NCBI RefSeq assembly: GCF_029946005.1
Contig: NZ_JAQSDR010000008.1
Location: 124,001 to 188,000 of the forward strand
Length of the DNA stretch: 64,000 nucleotides
Direction: 5' to 3'
Source: Aquabacterium sp.
Lineage (GTDB): Bacteria; Pseudomonadota; Gammaproteobacteria; Burkholderiales; Burkholderiaceae_C
In this document: in pieces, positions 8,212 to 16,670 of the stretch
Numbering within the stretch: the first letter of the stretch is position 1
Layout: each line of letters opens with the position of its first letter
Program-made: the position numbers and the translations under genes
The notes under the pieces: generated by a model
What the model was told of the DNA's origin: nothing
Seen by the model: the letters and a program-made list of their open reading frames with translations, nothing else
The model's database searches: none

Positions 8212-8227
8212 GTTTCTGGAGTCATCC

Positions 8228-8410
8228 ATGGCCGTTCAGCAAAACAAAAAGTCCCCCTCCAAGCGCGGAATGCACCGTTCGCACAACGCGCTGAACACCC
8301 CGGGCACCGCCGTCGAAAGCACCACCGGCGAAATTCACCTGCGTCACCACATCAGCCCCACCGGTTTTTACCGTGGTCGCAAGGTGCTCAAGACCAAGGC
8401 TGACGCTTAA
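8228..8410 (+). CDS. rpmF: 50S ribosomal protein L32
   Basis: A 60-residue basic protein beginning [20 protein letters not shown], the standard L32 start. The zinc-binding cysteine pairs of some L32 versions are absent ([16 protein letters not shown]), so this is the cysteine-free form usual in beta- and gammaproteobacteria. GGAG lies six bases before the ATG. It sits between yceD and plsX, the conserved arrangement that links ribosome and lipid synthesis. The leader has a strong promoter and a stable hairpin. Confidence 0.96.
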   Translation: MAVQQNKKSPSKRGMHRSHNALNTPGTAVESTTGEIHLRHHISPTGFYRGRKVLKTKADA

Positions 8411-8476
8411 TTCTTGATCGAGCCTGGCCCTGTGCCGGGTTCTTTCAAAATTCGTCAAGAAGCAAAGGGCTGGATA

Positions 8477-8494
8477 GGCTGACACTGGTCAGCC
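8477..8494 (+). other. Hairpin between rpmF and plsX
   Basis: GGCTGAC and GTCAGCC form a perfect seven-pair stem with a four-base loop, 66 bases after rpmF. No T-run follows, so it is more likely an mRNA-stabilising or attenuating element than a full terminator. Confidence 0.35.
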
Positions 8495-8552
8495 CTCCGG
8501 CCCATTGTTGTTTTGGGCTCGCTGAGCAATACCCCCACCCAAGACCCACCCG

Positions 8553-9722
8553 ATGACTGTTTCGACCCTTTCCACCTTGGCCCCCAGCCGTGCCGCCATT
8601 CCGGATCGCCAAGGCCGCGTTCGCATCTCAGTTGATTGCATGGGTGGTGATCATGGCCCGTCGGTCACGTTGCCCGCGTGCAAGGCCTTCCTGGCCAAGC
8701 ACCCGGAGGCCGAGCTGGTGTTGGTGGGGTTGCCCGAAGCCCTGGCGCCCGCCAAGGATTGGGAGCGTGTCACCCTGGTTCCAGCCAGTGAGGTCGTCGC
8801 CATGGACGATCCGGTGGAAGTGGCCTTGCGGCGCAAAAAAGATTCATCTTTGCGTGTGGCTGTGTCGCAGGTCAAGGCTTCGGCCGATGCGCCCGCCAAT
8901 GCGCACGCCTGCGTGTCTGCGGGCAACACCGGGGCTTTGATGGCCGTGGCGCGCTACGTGCTCAAAACAGTTGAAGGCATCGACCGTCCGGCCATTGCCT
9001 TTGGCTTGCCCAATCAGCTGGATGGCTCAACCACGGTGCTCGACCTGGGGGCCAACGTCGATTGCTCTGCCGAGCATCTGCTGCAATTCGCGGTCATGGG
9101 CAGCGCGCTCGTGTCGGCCGTGGATGGCAAGGAATCGCCCACCGTGGGCCTCCTCAACATCGGCGAAGAAGTCATCAAGGGCAGTGAAGTCATCAAGCGC
9201 GCTGGCGAATTGCTGCGCGATGCTGGCGACAAGGGCCTGATCAACTTTCAGGGCAATGTCGAGGGCAATGACATTTTCAAAGGCACCACCGACATCGTCG
9301 TGTGTGATGGCTTTGTGGGCAATGTGGCGCTCAAATCGGCCGAAGGGCTGGCGTCCATGTTGGCTAATTTCATCAAGCAAGAATTTTCGCGCAATCTGTT
9401 GACCAAGCTGGTGGCCTTGATTGCCATGCCGGTGCTCAACCAATTCAAAAAGCGGGCCGATCACCGCCGTTACAACGGCGCGGCTTTGCTGGGCTTGCGC
9501 GGCCTGGTGTTCAAAAGCCATGGTTCTGCCGATGCCTTTGCTTTCGAGTTGGCCATCAACAGGGCCTATGATGCGGCTCGTCACAGCCTTTTGGAGCGTG
9601 TACATGACCGCATCGCGGCATCGCTCGATGGTTTGCCGGTTGCAGATGCAGCCGGTTCAGCCAATCCAGAAGGCACGTCGGCGGCTGTTGGATCTGCAGG
9701 TGCGGTTGACCGCGCGGCCTGA
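8553..9722 (+). CDS. plsX: Phosphate acyltransferase PlsX
   Basis: PlsX converts acyl-ACP to acyl-phosphate, the donor used by PlsY to start phospholipid synthesis. The protein is peripherally membrane-bound. The family opening [16 protein letters not shown] is at about residues 23-38, after a short N-terminal extension. Other PlsX blocks are [14 protein letters not shown] and [15 protein letters not shown] low-complexity Ala/Gly-rich tail of about 30 residues extends the usual length to 389. It opens the fatty-acid cluster, 63 bases upstream of fabH, and probably shares the rpmF promoter. Confidence 0.95.
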   Translation: MTVSTLSTLAPSRAAIPDRQGRVRISVDCMGGDHGPSVTLPACKAFLAKHPEAELVLVGLPEALAPAKDWERVTLVPASEVVAMDDPVEVALRRKKDSSLRVAVSQVKASADAPANAHACVSAGNTGALMAVARYVLKTVEGIDRPAIAFGLPNQLDGSTTVLDLGANVDCSAEHLLQFAVMGSALVSAVDGKESPTVGLLNIGEEVIKGSEVIKRAGELLRDAGDKGLINFQGNVEGNDIFKGTTDIVVCDGFVGNVALKSAEGLASMLANFIKQEFSRNLLTKLVALIAMPVLNQFKKRADHRRYNGAALLGLRGLVFKSHGSADAFAFELAINRAYDAARHSLLERVHDRIAASLDGLPVADAAGSANPEGTSAAVGSAGAVDRAA

Positions 9723-9785
9723 TCCTTCGGGCCGTGCCCAAAGGGCATCGGGGTGTTTTAACCAGCACCGCGTTGCCCCCCTGAA

Positions 9786-10766
9786 ATGCCCATCAAGCAC
9801 TCACGCATAGCCGGTACTGGCGCTCACCTGCCGCCACGACGACTCACCAACCAGGATTTGGCCGATCAGCTGGCCTGTCAGGGCATCGAAACCTCCGATG
9901 AATGGATCGTGTCTCGCACGGGCATCCGCGCGCGCCACTTTGCCGAGCCGCACGTCGGCTCCAGCGACCTGGGTGTGCTGGCGGCGCAAAAGGCCTTGCA
10001 AGCCGCAGGCATTGAGGCCAAAGACATCGACCTGATCATCTGCGCCACGTCAACGCCCGACATGGTGTTCCCGTCCACCGCTTGCCTGATTCAGCAAAAG
10101 CTGGGCATCCGGGGATGCGCGGCGTTTGACGTGCAGGCTGTGTGCTCCGGCTTCATTTACGCCTTGACCGTGGCCGACGCCATGATCCGAACAGGTTCAG
10201 CGCGCCGCGCGCTCGTCATCGGGGCTGAGGTGTTTTCCCGCTTGCTTGATTTCAGCGACCGCACTACCTGTGTGCTGTTCGGCGATGGCGCCGGTGCGGT
10301 GGTGCTGGAGGGGTCCGAGCAAGCCGGCATCGTCGCGTCACGCCTCCACGCTGACGGTCAGCAGGCTGGCATGCTGTGCGCCCCTGGCACGGTTTCTGGT
10401 GGGGCGATTCTGGGCGATCCCACGGTCAAAATGGACGGCCCTGGTGTTTTCAAGCTCGCGGTGACCGTGCTGGAGCAAGTGGCCAACGAAGTGCTGCAAG
10501 CCGCTGGTCGGGATGCCTCCTGCATCGACTGGCTGGTGCCGCACCAAGCCAATTTGCGCATCATGCAAAGCACGGCGCGCAAGCTGCAGGTTCCAGAAGA
10601 TAGGATGATCGTCACGCTTGATGAGCATGGCAACACCTCGGCCGCGTCCGTGCCCCTGGCGCTGGACCAGGCTGTGCGCGATGGCCGCATCCAGCGAGGC
10701 CAGACCCTGCTGCTGGAAGGCGTGGGTGGTGGCTTCACCTGGGGCGCCGTGTTGGTGGATTACTGA
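9786..10766 (+). CDS. fabH: 3-oxoacyl-ACP synthase III FabH
   Basis: FabH condenses acetyl-CoA with malonyl-ACP to start each fatty acid. The thiolase-fold catalytic triad is complete: C120 in [11 protein letters not shown]253 in [12 protein letters not shown] and N283 in [10 protein letters not shown]. The glycine-rich end [12 protein letters not shown] is standard. At 326 residues it has normal length. Weak ribosome-binding sequence precedes the ATG. fabD begins 27 bases after the stop. Confidence 0.97.
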   Translation: MPIKHSRIAGTGAHLPPRRLTNQDLADQLACQGIETSDEWIVSRTGIRARHFAEPHVGSSDLGVLAAQKALQAAGIEAKDIDLIICATSTPDMVFPSTACLIQQKLGIRGCAAFDVQAVCSGFIYALTVADAMIRTGSARRALVIGAEVFSRLLDFSDRTTCVLFGDGAGAVVLEGSEQAGIVASRLHADGQQAGMLCAPGTVSGGAILGDPTVKMDGPGVFKLAVTVLEQVANEVLQAAGRDASCIDWLVPHQANLRIMQSTARKLQVPEDRMIVTLDEHGNTSAASVPLALDQAVRDGRIQRGQTLLLEGVGGGFTWGAVLVDY

Positions 10767-10793
10767 TTGATGGGTACTGAGGACACAAACAAG

Positions 10794-11732
10794 ATGACCG
10801 CATTTGCATTCGTGTTTCCCGGGCAAGGCTCGCAGTCCGTGGGCATGCTCAATGGCTGGGCAGGGCACGCCGCCGTGCGCGACGCCCTGGCCGAGGCTTC
10901 CGAGGCCCTGGGTGAAGACGTGGGTCGGCTGATCGCCGAAGGCCCGAAAGAGGTCCTGGACCTGACCACCAACACCCAGCCGGTGATGCTGGCTGCGGGC
11001 GTGGCCTGCTGGCGCGCTTGGCTGGCCGAGACCGGCTTGAAGCCAGCTGCCGTGGCCGGGCACTCATTGGGCGAATACACGGCCCTGGTGGCCGCAGGCG
11101 CCCTGACCCTGGCCGAAGCCTTGCCCCTGGTGCGTTTCCGTGCCCAGGCCATGCAGGAGGCCGTGCCCGTGGGCGTGGGCAGCATGGCCGCCATCCTTGG
11201 CCTGGATGCTGAAACCGTCAGGGCGGGGTGCCTTGAAGCTGCCAAAGCCAGCGGTGAAGCGGTCGAAGCTGTGAACTTCAATGACCCCAAGCAAACCGTG
11301 ATCGCCGGCACCAAAGCTGCGGTGGACCAGGCCTGCGTGGTGCTCAAAGCGGCAGGCGCCAAGCGCGCATTGCTGTTGTCGGTGTCCGCCCCTTTCCACT
11401 CCAGCTTGATGAAGCCCGCCGCTGAACGGCTCAAGGCCAAGCTCGCGGCCACGACCTTCTCCCTGCCTTCCATCCCCGTCATCAACAACATCGACGTGGC
11501 CTCGGTCACGCAGGCTGATGAATTGCGCGATGCCCTGTATCGCCAGGCGTTCGGCCCCGTGCGCTGGGTGGAAACCATCCACGCGCTGAAGGCTCGCGGC
11601 TTGACCCATGTGATCGAGTGTGGTCCTGGCAAAGTCTTGTCCGGCATGGTCAAGCGCATTGATGGCGAACTGATCAGCGCCACCATTTTTGACCCGGCAT
11701 CCTTGCTGGAAGCGAAAGGCTTGCTGGCATGA
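10794..11732 (+). CDS. fabD: Malonyl-CoA:ACP transacylase FabD
   Basis: FabD moves malonyl groups from CoA to acyl carrier protein, feeding FabH and FabF. The start MTAFAFVFPGQGSQSVGML is the classic FabD N-terminus. The nucleophile is S91 in GHSLGEYTALVAAG, and the partner histidine is in SAPFHSSLM. At 312 residues it is full length. I chose the ATG at 10794, which has GAGGA about nine bases upstream, over an upstream TTG/ATG pair close to the fabH stop. The stop overlaps the fabG start (ATGA). Confidence 0.96.
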   Translation: MTAFAFVFPGQGSQSVGMLNGWAGHAAVRDALAEASEALGEDVGRLIAEGPKEVLDLTTNTQPVMLAAGVACWRAWLAETGLKPAAVAGHSLGEYTALVAAGALTLAEALPLVRFRAQAMQEAVPVGVGSMAAILGLDAETVRAGCLEAAKASGEAVEAVNFNDPKQTVIAGTKAAVDQACVVLKAAGAKRALLLSVSAPFHSSLMKPAAERLKAKLAATTFSLPSIPVINNIDVASVTQADELRDALYRQAFGPVRWVETIHALKARGLTHVIECGPGKVLSGMVKRIDGELISATIFDPASLLEAKGLLA

Positions 11733-12475
11733 GCGGCGAATCAACTCCCCAAGTGGCCCTGGTCACCGGCGCCAGCCGTGGCATTGGCCGCGCCATCGCG
11801 GTGACGCTTGCTCAACGCGGCTACAAGGTCCTGGGCACGGCCACGACCGAATCCGGCGCGCAGTCCATCAGCGAGGCGTTGAGCGCTTTTCCGGGCAGCA
11901 AAGGCCTGGTCCTGAACGTGACCGATGCCGCTGCGGTAGACGCCACCATCGATGTCATCCTCAAAGAACACGGCGCTCTGCACGTGCTGGTCAACAACGC
12001 CGGCATCACGCGCGACACCCTGGCCATGCGCATGAAGGATGACGATTGGGACGCCGTGCTGGACACCAACCTCAAAGCCGTTTTCCGCATGAGCCGCGCC
12101 GTGATGCGCCCCATGATGAAACAACGCCATGGCCGCATCATCAACATCACATCGGTGGTGGGGGCGATGGGCAATGGTGGCCAATCCAATTATGCTGCGG
12201 CCAAAGCTGGTGTGGCCGGCATGACCCGCGCCCTGGCGCGCGAGTTGGGTAGCCGCAACATCACGGTCAATTGCGTGGCCCCCGGTTTCATCGACACTGA
12301 CATGACACGCGCGCTGACCGACGAACAGCAAGCTACATTGAAGGCCCAGATTCCCTTGGGGCGCCTGGGCCAACCTGAAGACATTGCCGAGGCGGTTGCT
12401 TTTCTGGCGTCGCCTCAAGCCGCTTACATCACCGGGACGGAATTACACGTCAACGGTGGCATGTTGATGAATTGA
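11729..12475 (+). CDS. fabG: 3-oxoacyl-ACP reductase FabG
   Basis: NADPH-dependent short-chain dehydrogenase that performs the first reduction of fatty-acid elongation. The cofactor motif is VTGASRGIGRAIA, NNAGIT follows at the usual distance, and the catalytic pair is Y155 and K159 in SNYAAAKAG with the serine of ITSVVG. The C-terminus ends ITGTELHVNGGMLMN, the standard FabG end. Length is 248 residues. It is translationally coupled to fabD by a four-base overlap. Confidence 0.96.
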   Translation: MSGESTPQVALVTGASRGIGRAIAVTLAQRGYKVLGTATTESGAQSISEALSAFPGSKGLVLNVTDAAAVDATIDVILKEHGALHVLVNNAGITRDTLAMRMKDDDWDAVLDTNLKAVFRMSRAVMRPMMKQRHGRIINITSVVGAMGNGGQSNYAAAKAGVAGMTRALARELGSRNITVNCVAPGFIDTDMTRALTDEQQATLKAQIPLGRLGQPEDIAEAVAFLASPQAAYITGTELHVNGGMLMN

Positions 12476-12534
12476 GTTTTTACGGGGTTCTCAAATTCGT
12501 TTTTCGGGTTTGGCGGTTTGTGCCGCTAAGCCGC

Positions 12535-12540
12535 TAAAAT
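12535..12540 (+). promoter_or_regulatory. Putative -10 of acpP
   Basis: TAAAAT lies 34 bases before acpP in the fabG-acpP gap. TTGGCG is 19 bases upstream as a possible -35. acpP is normally expressed far above its neighbours, so a separate promoter is plausible. Confidence 0.4.
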
Positions 12541-12574
12541 CCCCGATTTATTTGCACCCACTCCTGGAGGAGTC

Positions 12575-12814
12575 ATGAGCGATATCGAAGCACGCGTCAA
12601 GAAGATCATTGCCGAACAACTCGGTGTAGCCGAATCCGAAGTCACCCCTGAAAAAGCCTTCGTGGCCGATCTGGGCGCTGATTCGCTGGACACCGTTGAA
12701 TTGGTGATGGCGCTCGAAGACGAGTTCGGCATCGAAATCCCCGATGAAGAAGCTGAAAAGATCACCACCGTTCAGCTGGCCATCGACTATGCCAAGGGCC
12801 ACGCCAAGGCCTAA
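12575..12814 (+). CDS. acpP: Acyl carrier protein
   Basis: A 79-residue acidic four-helix protein that carries growing acyl chains. The phosphopantetheine site is S37 in [18 protein letters not shown], which AcpS (encoded at 25408) modifies. The start [16 protein letters not shown] is typical. The strong GGAGGAG ribosome-binding site six bases before the ATG fits its high abundance. A stable hairpin follows the gene. Confidence 0.98.
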   Translation: MSDIEARVKKIIAEQLGVAESEVTPEKAFVADLGADSLDTVELVMALEDEFGIEIPDEEAEKITTVQLAIDYAKGHAKA

Positions 12815-12836
12815 AATAACAACTTGTTGATCTCTG

Positions 12837-12852
12837 AGGCCCTTCGGGGCCT
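12837..12852 (+). terminator. UUCG-capped hairpin after acpP
   Basis: AGGCCC and GGGCCT enclose TTCG, giving a six-pair stem with the extra-stable C(UUCG)G tetraloop, 22 bases after the acpP stop. The following sequence is only moderately T-rich. It probably acts as a partial terminator or 3' stabiliser that raises acpP mRNA over fabF. Confidence 0.5.
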
Positions 12853-12890
12853 TGGTTGTCTCTAACCCTCAATTTTTTGCCACACCCAGC

Positions 12891-14135
12891 ATGACCCGTC
12901 GTCGCGTCGTTGTCACCGGCTTAGGCCTCGTCACCCCCGTTGGAAACACGGTCGATGAGTCCTGGTCGAATCTGATTGCTGGCAAGTCCGGCATTGACAC
13001 CATCACCAAGTTCGACGCATCGGCCTTCGCCTGTCGTTTTGCCGGTGAGGTTAAGGGCTTCAACATCGAGGATTACATCCCCGCCAAAGAAGCCCGGCAC
13101 ATGGACACCTTCATCCACTATGGGCTGGCTGCCAGCATCCAGGCGGTCAAGGATTCAGGCCTGCCCATGGGCGATGCTCTTGCCCCTGAAGTGGCCGAGC
13201 GCATTGGCTGCATCGTGGGCTCCGGCATTGGTGGCCTGCCTTTGATCGAGGCCACCCACCAAGAGTACGCTGACCGCGGCCCGCGCCGCATCTCCCCATT
13301 CTTCGTTCCGGCTTCGATCATCAACATGATCTCGGGGCATGTGTCCATTCATTGCGGTTTCAAGGGCCCCAACTTGGCCATCGTCACGGCCTGCACCACC
13401 GGCCTGCACAGCATCGGTCAAGCCGCGCGCATGATCGAATACGGCGATGCCGACGTCATGGTCGCTGGCGGCTCCGAGGCCACGGTCTCGCCTTTGGGCG
13501 TTGGCGGCTTTGCCGCTGCCCGCGCCCTGTCGACACGCAACGATGATCCTCAAACGGCATCACGCCCCTGGGACAAGGACCGCGATGGTTTCGTCCTCGG
13601 TGAGGGCGCCGGCGTGATGGTCGTCGAAGAATACGAACACGCCAAAGCCCGTGGTGCCAGGATCTACGCCGAGATCAGTGGTTTTGGCATGAGCGCCGAC
13701 GCATACCACATGACCGCGCCCGATGTGGACGGCCCCACGCGTTCAATGAGGGCCGCGCTGCGCAACGCCGGCCTCAACCCTGACCAGGTGCAGTACCTCA
13801 ACGCACATGGCACCTCAACCCCGTTGGGCGATGCCAACGAAACCAACGCCATCAAGCGTGCGTTCGGCGATCATGCCAAAAACCTGGTGGTCAACTCGAC
13901 CAAATCGATGACCGGCCACTTGTTGGGCGGCGCTGGGGGCATCGAATCGGTGTTCACGGTCTTGGCCATTCACCATCAGATCTCGCCGCCCACGATCAAC
14001 ATCTTCAACCAGGATCCTGATTGCGACCTGGATTACTGCGCCAACACCGCGCGTGAGATGAAAATCGATGCCGCCCTGAAGAACAATTTTGGCTTTGGTG
14101 GCACCAACGGCTCGTTGGTGTTCAAGCGGATCTGA
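12891..14135 (+). CDS. fabF: 3-oxoacyl-ACP synthase II FabF
   Basis: Elongating beta-ketoacyl synthase. It starts [18 protein letters not shown]. The catalytic cysteine is C168 in [10 protein letters not shown], and the two histidines lie in [11 protein letters not shown] and [13 protein letters not shown]. The C-terminal [12 protein letters not shown] loop is intact. At 414 residues it matches the usual length. An in-frame TTG at 12852 would add 13 residues and fall in the hairpin, so the ATG is preferred. It is the last gene of the fatty-acid cluster. Confidence 0.97.
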   Translation: MTRRRVVVTGLGLVTPVGNTVDESWSNLIAGKSGIDTITKFDASAFACRFAGEVKGFNIEDYIPAKEARHMDTFIHYGLAASIQAVKDSGLPMGDALAPEVAERIGCIVGSGIGGLPLIEATHQEYADRGPRRISPFFVPASIINMISGHVSIHCGFKGPNLAIVTACTTGLHSIGQAARMIEYGDADVMVAGGSEATVSPLGVGGFAAARALSTRNDDPQTASRPWDKDRDGFVLGEGAGVMVVEEYEHAKARGARIYAEISGFGMSADAYHMTAPDVDGPTRSMRAALRNAGLNPDQVQYLNAHGTSTPLGDANETNAIKRAFGDHAKNLVVNSTKSMTGHLLGGAGGIESVFTVLAIHHQISPPTINIFNQDPDCDLDYCANTAREMKIDAALKNNFGFGGTNGSLVFKRI

Positions 14136-14161
14136 GATTCAGCGTTTTGAGCGCCCGTTCC

Positions 14162-14908
14162 ATGCCTTTCGCCGATGACATTGCGGGGGCTGCGGACGGG
14201 CGCTTTTTGCATCAGGGGCTATTGGGGTCGCACGCACAATGGCAGTTGCCCATGGGTGTGGCCCAAGCGCGACCAGTGCGTCGGGCTGCTCAGGCTTTGC
14301 TCCTGTCTGCCACGGCATTGTTGTTGACTTGGACGTTGGCGCTGGTTTCGCAAGCATGGTCAGGGCAGGGGGCCAGGCTCCCCGTTGTGATCGCATTCAC
14401 GGTGGGTGTGCCTTGGATGATGATGTGTTGGCGGTCATGGCAGAGCCTGAACGTCAACCGGGCGGTGACTTTGCATTGGGGTGGTTTGCCGCCTTTCCGC
14501 CCAGGCAGCTCTCCGGCCGAGATCCCTCCCGGATGGTCGGTGAAAGAAGCTCCTTCAGCGTGCTCACAGGCCGTCGTTGTTCATGTGGTTTTTGATTTGG
14601 GCTCCTGGGTTTTGGTCAAAATGCTTTGCAAAGGGCAGGAGCAACCAGCGGTGTCCTGGTCATGGCTGAACGCAAGGATTTGTTTCAAAGGCGGCGCGGG
14701 GCACCACCTGCGGGCACTGCTGTTCAGCCCGCGAGCCAATCAGGTCGGTTCAGAGCAAGTGGTGGCATCATCCGGGCATCGTCAACGTCAGTGGTCCAAC
14801 TTGCTTTCATCCTTCAAACCCAACGATGCAGTGGTCAACAGTGACTTTGCCGAAACGATGATCCTGGTTGAATCCAAGCAGGCTGTTCAACGGAAGGTAC
14901 GCTCGTGA
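14162..14908 (+). CDS. YgfX/CptA-like membrane protein between fabF and rpoE
   Basis: I do not recognise a named family with certainty. The 248-residue protein has a soluble N-terminus, two adjacent membrane helices (about residues 45-63 and 72-89), then a soluble part with VFDLGSWVLVKML and WLNARICFKGGAGHHLRALLFSPRA. That layout of two helices, then a Trp-Leu beta segment, then a Leu-rich strand before a Pro/Arg turn resembles YgfX (CptA), which interacts with cytoskeletal or succinate-dehydrogenase-assembly partners in enterobacteria. Its stop overlaps the GTG of rpoE by four bases, so it is translationally coupled to the sigma factor. A TTG at 14147 is an alternative start. Confidence 0.6.
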   Translation: MPFADDIAGAADGRFLHQGLLGSHAQWQLPMGVAQARPVRRAAQALLLSATALLLTWTLALVSQAWSGQGARLPVVIAFTVGVPWMMMCWRSWQSLNVNRAVTLHWGGLPPFRPGSSPAEIPPGWSVKEAPSACSQAVVVHVVFDLGSWVLVKMLCKGQEQPAVSWSWLNARICFKGGAGHHLRALLFSPRANQVGSEQVVASSGHRQRQWSNLLSSFKPNDAVVNSDFAETMILVESKQAVQRKVRS

Positions 14909-15639
14909 CTCCGCCGCGCATGCCTTCCGAGCCGCCCGTGATGCCTGACCAGCCTGTGTCAGCGGAGGCCTTCGACCCATCCCTGATCGCGGTGGGCGTG
15001 GAAGGCCAAGATGCCGGCCCGGTCACGCCCATCGTTGACGTGGACGCCTTGTTGGTCGAGCGCGTGCAACGCGGCGACCAACGTGCCTTTGAAATGCTGG
15101 TTGTGAAATACGAGCGCCGCATCCAGCGCCTGATTGCCCGCATGGTGCGCGATGTTGACCTGGTGGAAGACATTGCCCAGGAGACCTTCATCCGTGCTTA
15201 CCGCGCCTTGCCCAACTTTCGTGGCGAAAGTGCGTTCTACACCTGGCTTTACCGCATCGCGGTCAACACCGCCAAAAAGGCGCTGATTGGTTTGCGCCGT
15301 GACCCCTTGGTCACTGAATCCTCGCGAGCAGGCGCGGGTGATGACGATGATTCAGACACTTCCCGCGTCGAGAACGAACTCACCACCGGGGAAACCCCCG
15401 AATCCTTGATGGCCAGCCGCCAGATTGCCAACACCGTCAATGCCGCCATCGAGGCCTTGTCCGAAGACTTGCGCCAAGCGATCACCCTTCGCGAAATCGA
15501 AGGCCTCAGCTATGAGGAGATTGCCGAGGTGATGGGTTGCCCCATTGGCACGGTTCGATCGCGCATTTTTCGGGCCCGGGATGCCATCGCGCAACGCTTG
15601 CGCCCCCTGCTGGACACCAAAGATGGCGATCGTTGGTGA
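14905..15639 (+). CDS. rpoE: RNA polymerase sigma factor RpoE (ECF sigma-E)
   Basis: Envelope-stress sigma factor. After a variable N-terminal extension of about 50 residues, region 2 is seen (DQRAFEMLVVKYERRIQRL, then VEDIAQETFIRAYRALPNF), and region 4 with the helix-turn-helix at LSYEEIAEVMGCPIGTVRSR. The start GTG has GGAAGG eight bases upstream and overlaps the preceding gene. At 244 residues it is longer than E. coli RpoE (191) because of the N-terminus. It is held inactive by RseA, encoded next. No sigma-E-type promoter was found in front of rpoE itself. Confidence 0.94.
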   Translation: MTPPRMPSEPPVMPDQPVSAEAFDPSLIAVGVEGQDAGPVTPIVDVDALLVERVQRGDQRAFEMLVVKYERRIQRLIARMVRDVDLVEDIAQETFIRAYRALPNFRGESAFYTWLYRIAVNTAKKALIGLRRDPLVTESSRAGAGDDDDSDTSRVENELTTGETPESLMASRQIANTVNAAIEALSEDLRQAITLREIEGLSYEEIAEVMGCPIGTVRSRIFRARDAIAQRLRPLLDTKDGDRW

Positions 15640-15647
15640 AGTTGAGT

Positions 15648-15674
15648 GAACTTTTTGTGAACTGGGGCCTCTGA
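15648..15674 (+). promoter_or_regulatory. RpoE-type promoter in front of rseA
   Basis: GAACTT (15648-15653) and TCTGA (15670-15674) are separated by 16 bases, which matches the sigma-E consensus GAACTT-N16-TCTGA. It lies in the 93-base gap between rpoE and rseA. RpoE would drive its own anti-sigma factor, which is a negative feedback loop. Confidence 0.6.
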
Positions 15675-15732
15675 ATTGCCAGAATGGCCAAAATTCCTTG
15701 GCCTGATTTAAATGTCGACACGGAGCCCGCCT

Positions 15733-16473
15733 ATGTCTGACCGCCGCATGGATGATGATTTGCCCTTGGAAACGCTTTCGGCTTTGGCCGATGGCGAGGC
15801 TGACGTCGCTGAGGTCGCCCGCGCTTGTGCCTCGTGGCGTGATGATGTCAAGGCTCGTGCTCGCTGGAGCGACTACCACCTCATTGGTGACGTCATGCGT
15901 TCAGATGAACTGGCCCATGCATCCGGCAGTTCACATTTCCTCAAATCATTCCGTGAGCGGCTGGTTCAAGAGCCGGTCGTGCTGGCGCCCGCCGGTCTGG
16001 TGGCGCGCCACCAGTCTTCCGTGGTCGACATCGGTGTGGTGGCTGTGCCGCGTGCCGAGCCCTTGCGCCGACGCGTGTGGGCTGGCCCCATGGCCGTGGC
16101 CGCCTGCTTCGTGATGGTGGTGGGCGCTTTGGTGACCCATCAAAGTGGTTTGCCGACCGGGCAGTCTTTGCCCGCCGACAGTCTGGCTCAGGGCGCCTTT
16201 CCGGCCCCTGACCAAGCACAACAGGCCTTCGCGCCATCTGCCACGGCAACCATTGCGACGTGGTCAGGCAGTGGCGTGACCGCCGCCTCTTTGGCCGAGG
16301 GGGCTGCCTTTCCCTCTACGATGGGCAATGATCCTGCGGCAGCGGGCGCGTCGGTCTGGCGTGATCCACAGCTTGAGCAAGCTCTGTCCGCTCGTCGTGC
16401 TCAAGGCCACGGCCAGCCATCATTTGCCTCGCCGGGTGGGTTGGTGCGCAATGTGCTCTATGAAACGCCCTGA
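15733..16473 (+). CDS. rseA: Anti-sigma-E factor RseA
   Basis: The 246-residue protein has an RseA N-terminal domain (LETLSALADGEADVAEV... WSDYHLIGDVMRSDEL), the cytoplasmic part that grips RpoE. One membrane helix follows near residues 120-138 (PMAVAACFVMVVGALVTHQ), then an Ala/Pro/Ser-rich periplasmic tail. In the known pathway DegS and RseP cut it under stress. GGAG lies eight bases before the chosen ATG. A sigma-E-like promoter precedes it and a hairpin follows. The rseB gene that normally comes next is missing. Confidence 0.88.
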   Translation: MSDRRMDDDLPLETLSALADGEADVAEVARACASWRDDVKARARWSDYHLIGDVMRSDELAHASGSSHFLKSFRERLVQEPVVLAPAGLVARHQSSVVDIGVVAVPRAEPLRRRVWAGPMAVAACFVMVVGALVTHQSGLPTGQSLPADSLAQGAFPAPDQAQQAFAPSATATIATWSGSGVTAASLAEGAAFPSTMGNDPAAAGASVWRDPQLEQALSARRAQGHGQPSFASPGGLVRNVLYETP

Positions 16474-16510
16474 TCACCGCGTTGTTTGAAATCCACCATC
16501 CTGTGATGTA

Positions 16511-16538
16511 GCGCCGCTCTGGTTTGCCCAAGCGGCGT
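16511..16538 (+). terminator. Putative terminator after rseA
   Basis: GCGCCGCT and AGCGGCGT form an eight-pair stem (one G-U pair) with a 12-base loop, followed by TGCTGTTTGT. The T-run is interrupted, so efficiency is uncertain. Confidence 0.45.
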
Positions 16539-16597
16539 TGCTGTTTGTAGTGATCATGCCGGGGGTGCCGCTTTACCAACAGAAACCATCGGATGGT

Positions 16598-16625
16598 GAA
16601 CTGTCATTCGGTTGAGTGGCTCCAA
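16598..16625 (+). promoter_or_regulatory. Candidate RpoE-type promoter before degP
   Basis: GAACTG (16598-16603), a 17-base spacer and TCCAA (16621-16625) are near-matches to GAACTT-N16-TCTAA. It would start transcription about 35-40 bases before the degP ATG and after the rseA hairpin. One base differs in each element. Confidence 0.3.
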
Positions 16626-16670
16626 CGTTGATTCAATCGTTACTTGTTTGTATTTGTGAGGTTTTCAGCA

